DNA of 64,000 bases from Duganella sp. BJB476 (lineage in GTDB: Bacteria > Pseudomonadota > Gammaproteobacteria > Burkholderiales > Burkholderiaceae_D): NCBI RefSeq assembly GCF_003416895.1, contig NZ_QVIO01000002.1, positions 558,001 to 622,000 of the forward strand. The letters run 5' to 3'. A model generated the notes under the pieces. It made no database searches. It was given only the letters and a program-made list of their open reading frames with translations, and was not told the origin of the DNA. Positions 1-8,062 of this stretch are shown here, piece by piece. Numbering within the stretch: the first letter of the stretch is position 1; each line of letters begins with the position of its first letter. Position numbers and translations under genes: made by a program.

Positions 1-1
1 C

Positions 2-934
2 GCCATGCCGCTGTACCTGAAGGATCACAGCCGCGGCGAGTATGTGTTCGACCACGCCTGGGCGGACGCCTTCCACCGCAACGGCATCGAGTACTACCCC
101 AAGCTGCTGTCGGCGGTGCCGTTCACGCCGGTGACCGGCAGCCGCTTGCTGGCGCGTACGCAGGAAGACCGCCAATTGCTGGCGCGCGCCGCAGTGCAGG
201 TGGCGCGCCAGCTGGGCACCTCGTCGCTGCACATCCTGTTCCCCGACCAGCAGGACAAGCAGGCGCTGGCCGACGCCGGCTTCATGCTGCGCGAAGGCGT
301 GCAATTCCACTGGGATAATCCCGGCTATGCCGATTTCGAGGCCTTCCTGGCCAGCATGAAGATGGAGAAGCGCAAGAAGATCCGCCAGGACCGGCGCCGC
401 GTGCTGGACGCGGGCATCGTCTTCGAACACCTGGCCGGCCAGCAGATCACCGCCGAGGTGCTGGGCTTCTTCTACGACTGCTATGTGTCGACCTACCACG
501 CGCACTATTCCAAGCCGTACCTGTCGCTGGCATTCTTCGAACGCATCCTGCGCGAAACGCCGGACAGCATGATGATGGTGTTGGCCAGGCGCGGCGACGC
601 GCCGGTGGCGGCCGCGCTGAACCTGGTGGGCGGCGGCATCATGTACGGCCGCTACTGGGGCACGCTGGAATTCGTCTCCGGCCTGCACTTCGAAACCTGC
701 TACGTGCAATCGATCGAATACTGCATCCGCCACGGCATCGCCCGCTTCGAGGGCGGCGCCCAGGGCGTGCACAAGATGTCGCGCGGGCTGGTGCCGACGC
801 CGACCTGGTCGGCCCACTGGGTGGCCGACCCGCGCTTCGCCGGCGCCATCGCCGACTTCCTGCGCGAAGAAACCGCCGCCATGAACGACTACATCGACGA
901 ACTGGCCGAACACGTGCCGTTCAAGGCCGGCTGA
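2..934 (+). CDS. DUF482 / FemAB-like GNAT-fold protein, 5' truncated by window edge
   Basis: About 310 C-terminal residues of a DUF482 (PF04339, 'peptidoglycan biosynthesis/recognition') protein, a GNAT-fold relative of the FemAB aminoacyl transferases. The frame is open to base 2. The first in-frame Met (base 5, MPLYLKDHSRGEYVFD) lies in what is normally the interior of the family, about 60-80 residues after the usual start, so the true start is upstream of this window. The family fingerprints YYPKLLSAVPFTPV and the C-terminal ARFEGGAQGVHK block are present. The substrate is not known for this family. It ends 10 bases before the convergent HdeD-like gene. Confidence 0.85.
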   Translation, partial: AMPLYLKDHSRGEYVFDHAWADAFHRNGIEYYPKLLSAVPFTPVTGSRLLARTQEDRQLLARAAVQVARQLGTSSLHILFPDQQDKQALADAGFMLREGVQFHWDNPGYADFEAFLASMKMEKRKKIRQDRRRVLDAGIVFEHLAGQQITAEVLGFFYDCYVSTYHAHYSKPYLSLAFFERILRETPDSMMMVLARRGDAPVAAALNLVGGGIMYGRYWGTLEFVSGLHFETCYVQSIEYCIRHGIARFEGGAQGVHKMSRGLVPTPTWSAHWVADPRFAGAIADFLREETAAMNDYIDELAEHVPFKAG

Positions 935-944
935 CGCGAGCGTG

Positions 945-1577
945 TCAATGCTGGCCCGCCGGCGCCATGCGCCGTTCGGCCACACGCCGCTCGGCATTGA
1001 CATTCTTGGCCGCCCTGGCGGGCAGCGGCCCGTAGGCGCGGTAAGCCAGCGCCAGGTACAGCACGCCCGCCACAATGGCGTACACGCCGACCAGCCAGAC
1101 CAGCGCCAGCACGCCCATGTTCGGCATGGTCACCAGCACGGTGCCGAACATGACGGACACCAGGCCGCCAGCCAGCAACAGCCAGTCGCCGCCGCGCAGA
1201 TGACTGCGCAAGCGCACCGCCAGGATGATATCCAGCACACCGCTGATCATCGCATTGACGCCGATGACGATCACCAGCACCAACGCCGCCAGCACCGGCT
1301 GCATGATCGCCAGCACGCCGGCGGCGATGCTCACCAGCCCCAGCACCAGCAGCAACCACCAGTCGAACGCATGCGCCCCGGTGGCGTGGCGCCGGTTGCG
1401 CACCGTGCCGGTCAGGTAGACCACGCCGGCCAGCAGCGCGTACACGGCGAAGATCGCCACCAGGCTCAACACGGTCGGTCCCGGCATCGACAGCGCCAGT
1501 CCGCCGAACAGCAGCAACAGCACGCCGCGCAACGCCAGCATCCACCAGCTACGCAGCACCATCGGCCTCGCATCCAT
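945..1577 (-). CDS. HdeD/DUF308 family membrane protein
   Basis: A 210-residue integral membrane protein with about six hydrophobic helices in HdeD (DUF308) arrangement, rich in Gly, Val and Leu. In enterobacteria HdeD acts in acid and high-density stress; here only membership of the family is supported. Two ATGs lie six bases apart. The Shine-Dalgarno AGGGGAG (1584-1590) abuts the upstream one (1583) but sits 6 bases from the ATG at 1577, so 1577 is preferred. The hydrophilic C-terminal tail ends in an Arg-rich segment. It is divergent from the Crp-like regulator, which could control it (inference). Confidence 0.8.
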   Translation of the reverse strand: MDARPMVLRSWWMLALRGVLLLLFGGLALSMPGPTVLSLVAIFAVYALLAGVVYLTGTVRNRRHATGAHAFDWWLLLVLGLVSIAAGVLAIMQPVLAALVLVIVIGVNAMISGVLDIILAVRLRSHLRGGDWLLLAGGLVSVMFGTVLVTMPNMGVLALVWLVGVYAIVAGVLYLALAYRAYGPLPARAAKNVNAERRVAERRMAPAGQH

Positions 1578-1702
1578 GCTCATCTCCCCTCATAAACGGT
1601 CGTTCATGGGTGTCAGACCGGCGTGACGGGCAAAGGGTTCCGCAAAACAGAGGTAAAATGGTAGCGTTACCTACTATCGATACCAGTATGAAACCAGTTT
1701 GC

Positions 1703-1731
1703 TTCACAGCAATTTCAATCGGGCCTATACT
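1703..1731 (+). promoter_or_regulatory. Sigma-70 promoter of the Crp/Fnr-type regulator
   Basis: TTCACA (1703-1708), a 17-base spacer and TATACT (1726-1731) match the sigma-70 consensus at 5 of 6 positions in each hexamer. The predicted transcript starts near 1738, which rules out the upstream in-frame start at 1699 and supports an ATG at 1777. Confidence 0.6.
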
Positions 1732-1776
1732 CTGTGCCCCTTTGTAGGGTTTTATCAGGAACGTGGCAAGCCAAGC

Positions 1777-2415
1777 ATGAATGCAGATTTTATAAGACAA
1801 CGTGAGCGGTTCAAGTCCGCCACGATGAAGCGGATCGACGTCAGCGATGAGTCCTACAGCAACGTAACCGAATTATTGGCGGCGATCGCCAAGCCTTTCC
1901 ACGTTCGCAAGGGGGAGTACATGCAGCGCGCCGGCGTGCCGGCGACCCAGGTGCACTGGATCAGCAGCGGCGTGGTGCGCAGCGGTTTCTTCAACCGCGA
2001 CGGCATCGAAGTGACCTTGCGCTTCTACCGCGAGGGCGAATCGGCCACCACGCTGACCGATTTGATCAGCGGCGAAACCGGCCAGCCTGCGGTGCAGTTC
2101 CTGATCGCGGAAACGCCGATCCACGGTTTCACGCTGGACTGGAAGCGTTCCTGCGAGTTGCGGGCGCAACACGAGGTGATGCAACATTACCATCTGAACA
2201 TCGCCATGCACGGCCTGCAGACGCTGGCGCAGCGCGCCTACACCAATGGTGAAACCTCAGCCCACGAGCGGCTGGCGGCGTTCCGCGAAGAATATCCGGG
2301 GCTGGAGGCGCGCATCTCGCAGCGCGCGATCGCGTCCTACCTGGGCATCACGCCACAGTACATGTCGCGCTTGCGGCGCGAGGCCGAAGCCGCCACCGGC
2401 GCGCCGCGCGGCTAG
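1777..2415 (+). CDS. Crp/Fnr family transcriptional regulator
   Basis: A 212-residue regulator: an N-terminal cyclic-nucleotide-binding-like beta-barrel (about residues 15-130), then a C-terminal winged helix-turn-helix ending in the recognition segment AIASYLGITPQYMSRLRRE. The barrel lacks an obvious Fnr Cys cluster and does not show the canonical cAMP-pocket signature, so the ligand is unknown. The start at 1777 was chosen because a good promoter ends at 1731; a weak AGGAACG precedes it, and an in-frame ATG at 1825 is an alternative. It is divergent from the HdeD-like gene and is followed by a bidirectional terminator shared with ppa. Confidence 0.8.
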   Translation: MNADFIRQRERFKSATMKRIDVSDESYSNVTELLAAIAKPFHVRKGEYMQRAGVPATQVHWISSGVVRSGFFNRDGIEVTLRFYREGESATTLTDLISGETGQPAVQFLIAETPIHGFTLDWKRSCELRAQHEVMQHYHLNIAMHGLQTLAQRAYTNGETSAHERLAAFREEYPGLEARISQRAIASYLGITPQYMSRLRREAEAATGAPRG

Positions 2416-2420
2416 ATACA

Positions 2421-2446
2421 AAAAAAGCCCCTTGCGGGGCTTTTTT
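2421..2446. terminator. Bidirectional Rho-independent terminator between the Crp-like gene and ppa
   Basis: Stem GCCCC/GGGGC (2427-2431 and 2436-2440) with loop TTGC, flanked by A6 on the left and T6 on the right. It can therefore terminate both converging transcripts. Confidence 0.85.
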
Positions 2447-2462
2447 ATTTGAGAAACGGTGC

Positions 2463-3005
2463 TTACGCGATGCCGTTTTCTTTCTTGTAAGCGGCGACGC
2501 CGCTCAGGATCTCTTCCTTGGCTTCTTCTGGACCGTACCAGCCGTCGATCTTGACCCATTTGCCTTTTTCCAGGTCTTTGTAGTGCTCGAAGAAGTGCTG
2601 GATCTGACGCAGGCGCAGTTCGTTCAGGTCTTCCGGCTTCTGCCAGTGGCTGTAGATCGACAGTACTTTGTCGACCGGCACGGCCAGCACTTTGGCGTCT
2701 TCACCGGCTTCGTCGGTCATCTTCAGCACGCCGACAGGACGGCAGCGCACAACCACGCCTGGGATCAGCGGGAACGGGGTGATGACCAGCACATCGACCG
2801 GGTCGCCGTCGGCGGACAGGGTGTTCGGCACGTAGCCGTAGTTGCATGGGTAGTGCATGGCGGTGCCCATGAAACGATCGACGAAGATCGCGCCCGATTC
2901 CTTGTCAACTTCATACTTGATCGGATCGGCGTTCATCGGGATTTCGATGATGACGTTGAAATCGTTCGGCAGATCGCGGCCGGAAGATACTTTATTCAAG
3001 CTCAT
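2463..3005 (-). CDS. ppa: Inorganic pyrophosphatase (family I)
   Basis: 180 residues, full length for the hexameric family I soluble enzyme that hydrolyses pyrophosphate to two phosphates and pulls biosynthetic reactions forward in the cytoplasm. The metal-binding signature D66-GDPVD71 and the upstream Y-x-x-D-K block are present. Shine-Dalgarno GAGGAAA (3010-3016) lies 5 bases before the ATG. A TATAAT on the minus strand (3047-3052) is a likely -10 element. It is monocistronic, ending at the shared bidirectional terminator. Confidence 0.96.
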   Translation of the reverse strand: MSLNKVSSGRDLPNDFNVIIEIPMNADPIKYEVDKESGAIFVDRFMGTAMHYPCNYGYVPNTLSADGDPVDVLVITPFPLIPGVVVRCRPVGVLKMTDEAGEDAKVLAVPVDKVLSIYSHWQKPEDLNELRLRQIQHFFEHYKDLEKGKWVKIDGWYGPEEAKEEILSGVAAYKKENGIA

Positions 3006-3046
3006 GGGGGTTTCCTCGTAAGTGCTGGCAAATGTTTAACCGCGTA

Positions 3047-3052
3047 ATTATA
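3047..3052 (-). promoter_or_regulatory. Probable -10 element of ppa
   Basis: Perfect TATAAT on the minus strand, 42 bases upstream of the ppa start codon. No good -35 hexamer is seen at 16-18 bases, so the promoter call is partial. Confidence 0.4.
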
Positions 3053-3168
3053 GCGAACTACAGCCCGCTTGTGCGGCGCAGCACTACGAAACACGCTACT
3101 GTATCGTGAGCGGACTCAATAGCAAAACCCCTCGCCCCATCTAAACTGAAGGTTTCAGGAGGCGAAAA

Positions 3169-3570
3169 ATGAAGCCATTGAAGAGCAAGTGGATTGCCTA
3201 CACGGTCGTTGTCGGACTGATCCCAATGCTGACCCGCTTGCTGATATGGACGGCGACCACCGCGGGCCGAGTCGCACCGCTTGCCGCTTCAGACTTTGTC
3301 GCACTGGGTCTAGTGTTGCATATTTCAATCGTCAATGAACTGGAGCACGTCCCGTCAAAAGAAGCGGACATAAAAACCATCCTTAATGGTACTTCCCTGC
3401 TTTTTATCACGTTGTACGGGGCATTACACGCGCTCACGGTCCTCGCAGAGCAGAATGCCACCTTGATAGATCCTACGTCAATATTGCAGGATAGCATCGC
3501 ATTGGCAGGGGCATCGATGGCGCTAAGTTTGGTTGTATTCCAGTACTTATCAAGAAGGAGCAAGCGATGA
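3169..3570 (+). CDS. Small integral membrane protein of unknown function
   Basis: 133 residues, preceded by AGGAGG (3157-3162) 6 bases before the ATG. Three to four hydrophobic segments are visible (about residues 9-30, 40-56, 73-90 and 105-126), the last followed by a basic RRSKR tail that predicts a cytoplasmic C-terminus. I do not recognise the family. Base composition is visibly more AT-rich than the neighbours, suggesting possible acquisition. The stop overlaps the start of a second tiny membrane protein (ATGA), so the two are translationally coupled and probably act together. Confidence 0.75.
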   Translation: MKPLKSKWIAYTVVVGLIPMLTRLLIWTATTAGRVAPLAASDFVALGLVLHISIVNELEHVPSKEADIKTILNGTSLLFITLYGALHALTVLAEQNATLIDPTSILQDSIALAGASMALSLVVFQYLSRRSKR

Positions 3571-3710
3571 CCACAATTCTTAACATCATCACCTACATAG
3601 CGGTAGCAGTCGGATTTGGGGTCTCAATCTGGGTATATCTTCAGACCGGAAAACAAACCCCACCAGAGCTCCCGCAAGACGAAAAATCCGACCCCTCAAC
3701 TATGAAATAA
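3567..3710 (+). CDS. 47-residue single-pass membrane protein, coupled to the upstream gene
   Basis: The ATG (3567) overlaps the upstream TGA as ATGA, and AAGGAG (3555-3560) sits 6 bases before it, so translation is well supported although the gene is very short. The product has one N-terminal transmembrane helix (about residues 4-25) and a polar Pro/Glu/Asp/Lys tail (about residues 29-47). Nothing identifies its function. Its size and coupling suggest a small partner of the 133-residue membrane protein. Confidence 0.6.
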   Translation: MTTILNIITYIAVAVGFGVSIWVYLQTGKQTPPELPQDEKSDPSTMK

Positions 3711-3833
3711 AAACCCGTCGCCAGGACGGGGCCATAGCCGGTTTAGCGACAATCTTGTTACTCCCTGCGGCGCTGCCAAAGGCATAAAGTTCTCCTGCAG
3801 CGCCGATCCACGGCGCATCTACAGGAGGCAGCA

Positions 3834-4598
3834 ATGACCAACACCACTACCGAAACTTTGAACCATGCCGTCGTGTCGCCCGCCCTATGGCTGCAGCGAC
3901 GCCTGGCCTTGCTGGCGCGCGAGAAGGAATTGACCCACCTGCGCGACCAGGTCGCCCGCGAACGCCGGGCGCTGCCCTGGGTGCGCGTTGAACAAACCTA
4001 TGTGTTCGACACGCCGCAAGGCCGGCGCACGCTGGCCGATCTGTTCAAAGGCCGGCGCCAGCTGGTGGTGCAGCACTTCATGTTCACGCCCGGCGCCGAA
4101 CAGGGATGCAGCCACTGCTCTTATATGGCGGACCATACCGACGGCGCCCTCGCCCACCTGGCGCAGCGCGACGTGACCTTCGTCGCCATCTCGCGCGCGG
4201 TGCTGGACGACATCGAGCGCTTCCGCCATCGCATGGGCTGGCGCTTCAATTGGGTATCGTCAGGAGAAGGCGATTTCAACTACGACTTCCACGTCAGCTT
4301 CCGGCCCGACGAGCTGGCCAGCGGCGAAGTCAACTACAACTACCAGCGCCAGCCCATCAAAAACCCCGACATGCCCGGCGTCAGCGTGTTCTACAAGGAC
4401 GACGACGGCGTGGTCTACCACAGCTACTCGACCTATGGCCGCGGCGTGGAGGTGATGATGCACACCTATAACTTCCTCGACCTGACCCCGCTGGGCCGCA
4501 ATGAGGAAGATCTGCCCTATACGATGGCATGGGTGCGCCACCACGACCGCTACGAGACCGCGCCGGCTGCGGCCGCGTGCTGTCATGCGCAGGCATGA
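3834..4598 (+). CDS. DUF899 family thioredoxin-like protein
   Basis: 254 residues with the DUF899 (PF05988) layout: an N-terminal helical segment, then a thioredoxin-like fold carrying a CSHC (C92, C95) dithiol pair in the position of the redox motif, then the family hallmark blocks GWRFNWVSS, DFNYDFHVSF and the C-terminal YNFLDLTPLGRNE. Function is unknown, probably redox related and cytoplasmic. AGGAGG lies 7 bases before the ATG. The last 14 bases overlap the start of the next reading frame. A His/Cys-containing tail (CCHAQA) ends the protein. Confidence 0.88.
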   Translation: MTNTTTETLNHAVVSPALWLQRRLALLAREKELTHLRDQVARERRALPWVRVEQTYVFDTPQGRRTLADLFKGRRQLVVQHFMFTPGAEQGCSHCSYMADHTDGALAHLAQRDVTFVAISRAVLDDIERFRHRMGWRFNWVSSGEGDFNYDFHVSFRPDELASGEVNYNYQRQPIKNPDMPGVSVFYKDDDGVVYHSYSTYGRGVEVMMHTYNFLDLTPLGRNEEDLPYTMAWVRHHDRYETAPAAAACCHAQA

Positions 4599-4854
4599 AC
4601 CGGCGCTGCGGGCCCTGGCGCCCATCGCGGCCGGCCACGCCGCCTCGGCCGCCTTGATGACCGCCGTTCACGGCGCCGGCCTGATGCTGGCGCCGGTGCT
4701 GGTTCCGCTGTGCAGCAGCGACGGCAGCGTGCGCGAAGTGGCCATGGCGGGTTCGCAGACGCTGGCACTGGCGGCGTCCGGCATGCACGCGGCGGCGATG
4801 CTGGGCATGACCGCCGTCGTCAACGCGCTGCTGAAACGATGCTACTCGATATAA
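4585..4854 (+). pseudogene. Shortened remnant of a DUF899-associated membrane protein
   Basis: An 89-residue hydrophobic product starting inside the 3' end of the DUF899 gene. From memory of the family, the membrane protein that often follows DUF899 genes is about 200 residues: an N-terminal LAPIAxGHAAS block, then several helices, then an MTAxHGAGLML block, then a long C-terminal pair of helices. Here the N-terminal block is joined directly to the HGAGLMLAPVL block (within about 20 residues) and the C-terminus stops early at KRCYSI. This looks like an internal deletion plus 3' truncation. It could still be expressed as a small membrane protein. Confidence 0.5.
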
Positions 4855-4912
4855 AAAAAACCACCTGCACTGAACGCGATCTTGAGCGCGTTCAGGCCGG
4901 TGGTTTTTTTTT
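4853..4912. terminator. Bidirectional terminator between the DUF899 unit and hemY
   Basis: A long hairpin with outer arms AACCACC/GGTGGTT and inner arms CTGAACGCG/CGCGTTCAG, with an A-run on the left and a T9 run (4904-4912) on the right, placed exactly where two convergent transcripts end. Confidence 0.85.
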
Positions 4913-6107
4913 AGAGGATGGTGGCCAGCGCGCACTGGCGGTAGTGGTTGGCGGCGTCTTCCGGCTGGGTCAACGCTTCGTGCATTTGCGCCAGCTTCAG
5001 GTGGGATTCGCGCACCATGCGCGGGTCGGCGGCGTCGGACAAGGCTTGCTCCAGATAGCGCTGCGCCTTGCCCCATAATTTCTGCTTCAAGCACAAGGAA
5101 CCCAGCGTCAACGCCAGCTCGGCGTCGGTCGGACGGGTGTGTATCCAGTTTTCGCAGTGTTCGATCTGCATCAGCAAGGCGGCCGAGCCGGCCGGCGCGG
5201 CCGCTTCGCGGTAGGCCCGCACCACGCGGTCGTCCCAGTCGGCGGCCAGCGATTCTTCCGCCACCAGGCGCGCTTCGTCGTGCAGCCCGCGCGCGTTGAG
5301 CGCGGTGGCGGCGCGGCAGGCCACGTACGGCTTGATACGGTCGACACTTGGCACGGTCGACCATACCCGTTGCAGCGATTCCGCATCGTGGCTGCTGTCG
5401 GACAGCATGTCGTCATAGGCCAGCTCGCGCAGGCGCGACGATAGCGCCGGATGCAGCGCGCGGTGCTTGTCCAGCGAACGCACCAGACGCAGCACTTCCG
5501 GCCAGTTCTTGGCTTGCTGCTGCGCCTTCAGCGACCACTGCAAGGCGTGGATGTGGCGGGTGCCGCTGGCGTTCAGCTCGTGCACCGCCGCCAATGCCTG
5601 CTCCGGCTGATGGTCATCGACCAGCAATTCGGTCATCGTCATCAGGCGCGCGGTCTTCATTGCATTGTCGTCGGTCAGCTTGGCCAGCCAGCTGTCGCGG
5701 CGCGGACCCTGGCGCATGCGGTGCGCGGCGCGGGCGCCGATCAGCGCGGCCACGCCGGCGTTTTCCGGCAGTTCCGAGGCGCGCATCGCAGCCTTTTCGG
5801 CATGGCCGAAACGACCTTCAAACAGCGCCTTCAGCGCTTCGCGCAAGCCCTTGTTGCCATCGCGTTCACGCTTGCGCTGGCGGTAGGCCGCCACCTTGCC
5901 CGGCATCTTGACCGTGGCGCGGAAGGCGCGGATCACGATGTACAGGAAGGCGAACAGCGCCACTTCCAGCACCACGAAGAAATTCAGCGACAGGTCGATC
6001 CGGTGCGGCGGGTAGAACAGCACCACGTTGCCCGGATTAAAACGCGCCGTCACGGCGATACCGATGGCGGCAGCCATCAAAGCGACTATCCAGAGAAATA
6101 AACGCAT
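4911..6107 (-). CDS. hemY: HemY-type heme biosynthesis TPR membrane protein
   Basis: 398 residues: two N-terminal transmembrane helices (about residues 1-20 and 42-63) forming the HemY_N domain, followed by a basic QRKRERDG segment and TPR-like helices to the C-terminus. This is the proteobacterial HemY protein of the hemCDXY cluster, an inner-membrane protein whose precise role is unsettled; it is not the Bacillus protoporphyrinogen oxidase of the same name. It starts 2 bases after the hemX stop, so it is co-transcribed, and is the last gene of the operon before the bidirectional terminator. Confidence 0.9.
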   Translation of the reverse strand: MRLFLWIVALMAAAIGIAVTARFNPGNVVLFYPPHRIDLSLNFFVVLEVALFAFLYIVIRAFRATVKMPGKVAAYRQRKRERDGNKGLREALKALFEGRFGHAEKAAMRASELPENAGVAALIGARAAHRMRQGPRRDSWLAKLTDDNAMKTARLMTMTELLVDDHQPEQALAAVHELNASGTRHIHALQWSLKAQQQAKNWPEVLRLVRSLDKHRALHPALSSRLRELAYDDMLSDSSHDAESLQRVWSTVPSVDRIKPYVACRAATALNARGLHDEARLVAEESLAADWDDRVVRAYREAAAPAGSAALLMQIEHCENWIHTRPTDAELALTLGSLCLKQKLWGKAQRYLEQALSDAADPRMVRESHLKLAQMHEALTQPEDAANHYRQCALATIL

Positions 6108-6109
6108 GA

Positions 6110-7255
6110 CTATGGCTTCGCTTTGTAGTTGCGCACAGCGTTCAGGCTGTCCGACAGGGTCGGCATTTCAATCGCCAGATTGCTGGTCTGCACCTGGCGC
6201 AGCAGCATCTGCACGGTCTGCGTCGATTTGGCGCGGACATCGAAATACTTGACCAGCGCTTCCTGCGCCGCGATCAGGTCGGCGCGGAAGGCCGTCTCGT
6301 TGCGCGACAACAGCGCCATGCGCGCGTTCAGCAGGCGCAGTTTCAGGTTCTCGCGCAGGAAGTAAGCCTGGGTCGGCGACAGCATCAGCGCATCCGGCGT
6401 GGTCACGCTGCGCACGCGGATCAGCTGGCGCACGTCGGTCCACATCTCGCTGCTCCAGCCGTTCCAGGTGTCTTGCAGCGCTTGCAGCCACGGGCTGGTC
6501 TGCTCGACCGGCTCAGGCTTGCCGCCCTTGCCCACGGCTGGCTTGGCCTTGGCCTTCTTTTCCGGCGGCGCCGGCAAGGTCGGCTTTTCGTCCGCCAGCA
6601 TCGGCAGCGTATCGATCTGCGCGATCACATTGTCCAGGCGCAGCGCCATGCCCACCGAATCGACGCTCGGCAAGGCCTTCAGCTTTTCCGTGTCCTTGGC
6701 GATGGCGCGGCGGATGGTGATGAATTGCGGCTTGTCCGAACGCGACAGGCTGCGGTCGGCGTTTTGCAGCGCGATCAGCGCGCCCGGCACGTTGCCGGCC
6801 AGTTGCAGCTGCTGGCTGGCGGTCGACAGCACTTGCTCGATCTCGGTCAGCGCCCACTCGTCGCGGTTCTTGGACAGGTCCTGGTACAGCTGCTCCAGCG
6901 CCAGTTGCTGGCTCTGCGCTTCCTGCTGCTTGTTTTCCAACAGGGCGACCTTGCCTTGCAGCTCCTTGCTGGTTTCCTGCACGGCGCGCGCCAAGGTGCC
7001 GGTTTCGGCATTGCTGGCGTCGCCCATTTGCAGGCGGCGCGCCATTTCTTCGCGCAGGTTGCGCACCTGGTTGTGCGCCGACCAGGTCTGGCCGGCCAGC
7101 AAAATGGCCAGCACGACGATACCGACCAGCAGCATCTGCGGCTGTTGCACGGTTTCGAGCAGGCTGGGCTCAGGCTGCGGCTTGGCCACAGGCGGGGTCT
7201 CGGCGGCGGCGCCGGCGGAGACGACAGGATCGGGTAAGGTAGGCAAATCGTTCAT
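6110..7255 (-). CDS. hemX: HemX-type protein (uroporphyrinogen-III C-methyltransferase family annotation)
   Basis: 381 residues: a Pro-rich cytoplasmic N-terminus, one transmembrane helix (about 41-60), a Gln/Glu-rich coiled coil (about 65-130) and a large periplasmic helical domain interrupted by a Lys/Pro linker (about 230-255). Although the family is often named uroporphyrin-III methyltransferase, it lacks a SAM-methyltransferase fold; its role in tetrapyrrole synthesis is inferred from the cluster. The start codon overlaps the hemD stop as ATGA, so the genes are translationally coupled. Confidence 0.9.
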   Translation of the reverse strand: MNDLPTLPDPVVSAGAAAETPPVAKPQPEPSLLETVQQPQMLLVGIVVLAILLAGQTWSAHNQVRNLREEMARRLQMGDASNAETGTLARAVQETSKELQGKVALLENKQQEAQSQQLALEQLYQDLSKNRDEWALTEIEQVLSTASQQLQLAGNVPGALIALQNADRSLSRSDKPQFITIRRAIAKDTEKLKALPSVDSVGMALRLDNVIAQIDTLPMLADEKPTLPAPPEKKAKAKPAVGKGGKPEPVEQTSPWLQALQDTWNGWSSEMWTDVRQLIRVRSVTTPDALMLSPTQAYFLRENLKLRLLNARMALLSRNETAFRADLIAAQEALVKYFDVRAKSTQTVQMLLRQVQTSNLAIEMPTLSDSLNAVRNYKAKP

Positions 7256-8055
7256 AGGCGTGATTGTAACGCGGCCAGCAGGCGTTCGTCGCCTGATCCG
7301 GTGAGCGTCAGTCGGGAAAACCCTAAATTATTTGCCGTTTCGGCAATTCGGGCGTGCGGAATGATCAAATGCTGTTGTTGCATCAATACAACGCAACTCT
7401 GCTGCGTCGCATCAGCCTGCTGCGCGTCCAGTTGCGCCAGCAGCTCGCACAGTCCGCGCAGGGCTTCGGAACTGGTGATGATCCAGTCGTTTTGCTGCGC
7501 CAGCAAATCGCGCAAGGTGGCGGCCAGCTGCGGCGTCAGGCGCGGCACCGAGCGGCGGTAGGCCGGCACCACGTCGACCACGGCGCCGGCCGCGCGCAGG
7601 CCGTCGGCCATCAGCTCGCGGCCGCTTTCGCCGCGCACGATCAGCACCGGCTGGCCGCGCAGCGCGGCCAGGTCCAGCGTTTGCAGCAAGTGTTCGGAAT
7701 CGCTGTGGGCGCTGTCGGCCGGGCTGACGATATCGACCGTCGCCGGCGTCACGCCGTGCGCGGCCAGGGCGGCGCGGCTGCCCTCGCCCAGCACCGCCAG
7801 CTTGACGCCGGCCGGCCACTGCTTGATATGGGCGAAGGCGGCGTCGATGGCGTTGGGCGAAACGAAGGCCACCATCTTGTAGCCCGGCTGCGGCGCGCAC
7901 AACTTCGCCAACGCGGCCAGCAGCACGGCCGGCTCGGGCAAGGGCTCGATTTCCAGCAACGGCAACAACGCCACCTGTCGGCCCAGTGCGCTAACACGGG
8001 CCGCCAACGGCAAGGCTTGCGCCAGGGGACGGGTGATGACGACGGCGCCGGTCAT
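7252..8055 (-). CDS. hemD: Uroporphyrinogen-III synthase
   Basis: 267 residues in the bilobed HemD fold that cyclises hydroxymethylbilane with inversion of ring D to uroporphyrinogen III. The N-terminal VITRPL motif and the C-terminal WIITSSEALRGL block match the family, which is otherwise poorly conserved. An in-frame ATG upstream (8097) would overlap hemC; the start at 8055, directly before TGAVVITRP, is preferred and gives a normal length. It lies 7 bases after the hemC stop and overlaps hemX by 4 bases. Confidence 0.92.
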   Translation of the reverse strand: MTGAVVITRPLAQALPLAARVSALGRQVALLPLLEIEPLPEPAVLLAALAKLCAPQPGYKMVAFVSPNAIDAAFAHIKQWPAGVKLAVLGEGSRAALAAHGVTPATVDIVSPADSAHSDSEHLLQTLDLAALRGQPVLIVRGESGRELMADGLRAAGAVVDVVPAYRRSVPRLTPQLAATLRDLLAQQNDWIITSSEALRGLCELLAQLDAQQADATQQSCVVLMQQQHLIIPHARIAETANNLGFSRLTLTGSGDERLLAALQSRL

Positions 8056-8062
8056 CCGCTGG

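Noticed and set aside
1655..1685. GTAG...CTAC dyad in the HdeD/Crp-like divergent region as a regulator box
   Set aside because: Arms of only 4-5 bp; not distinguishable from chance without related sequences.
3714..3730. Hairpin CCCGTC...GACGGG after the 47-residue membrane protein
   Set aside because: No T-run follows on the plus strand, and although the minus-strand version has one, no minus-strand gene ends there; left uncalled as a terminator.
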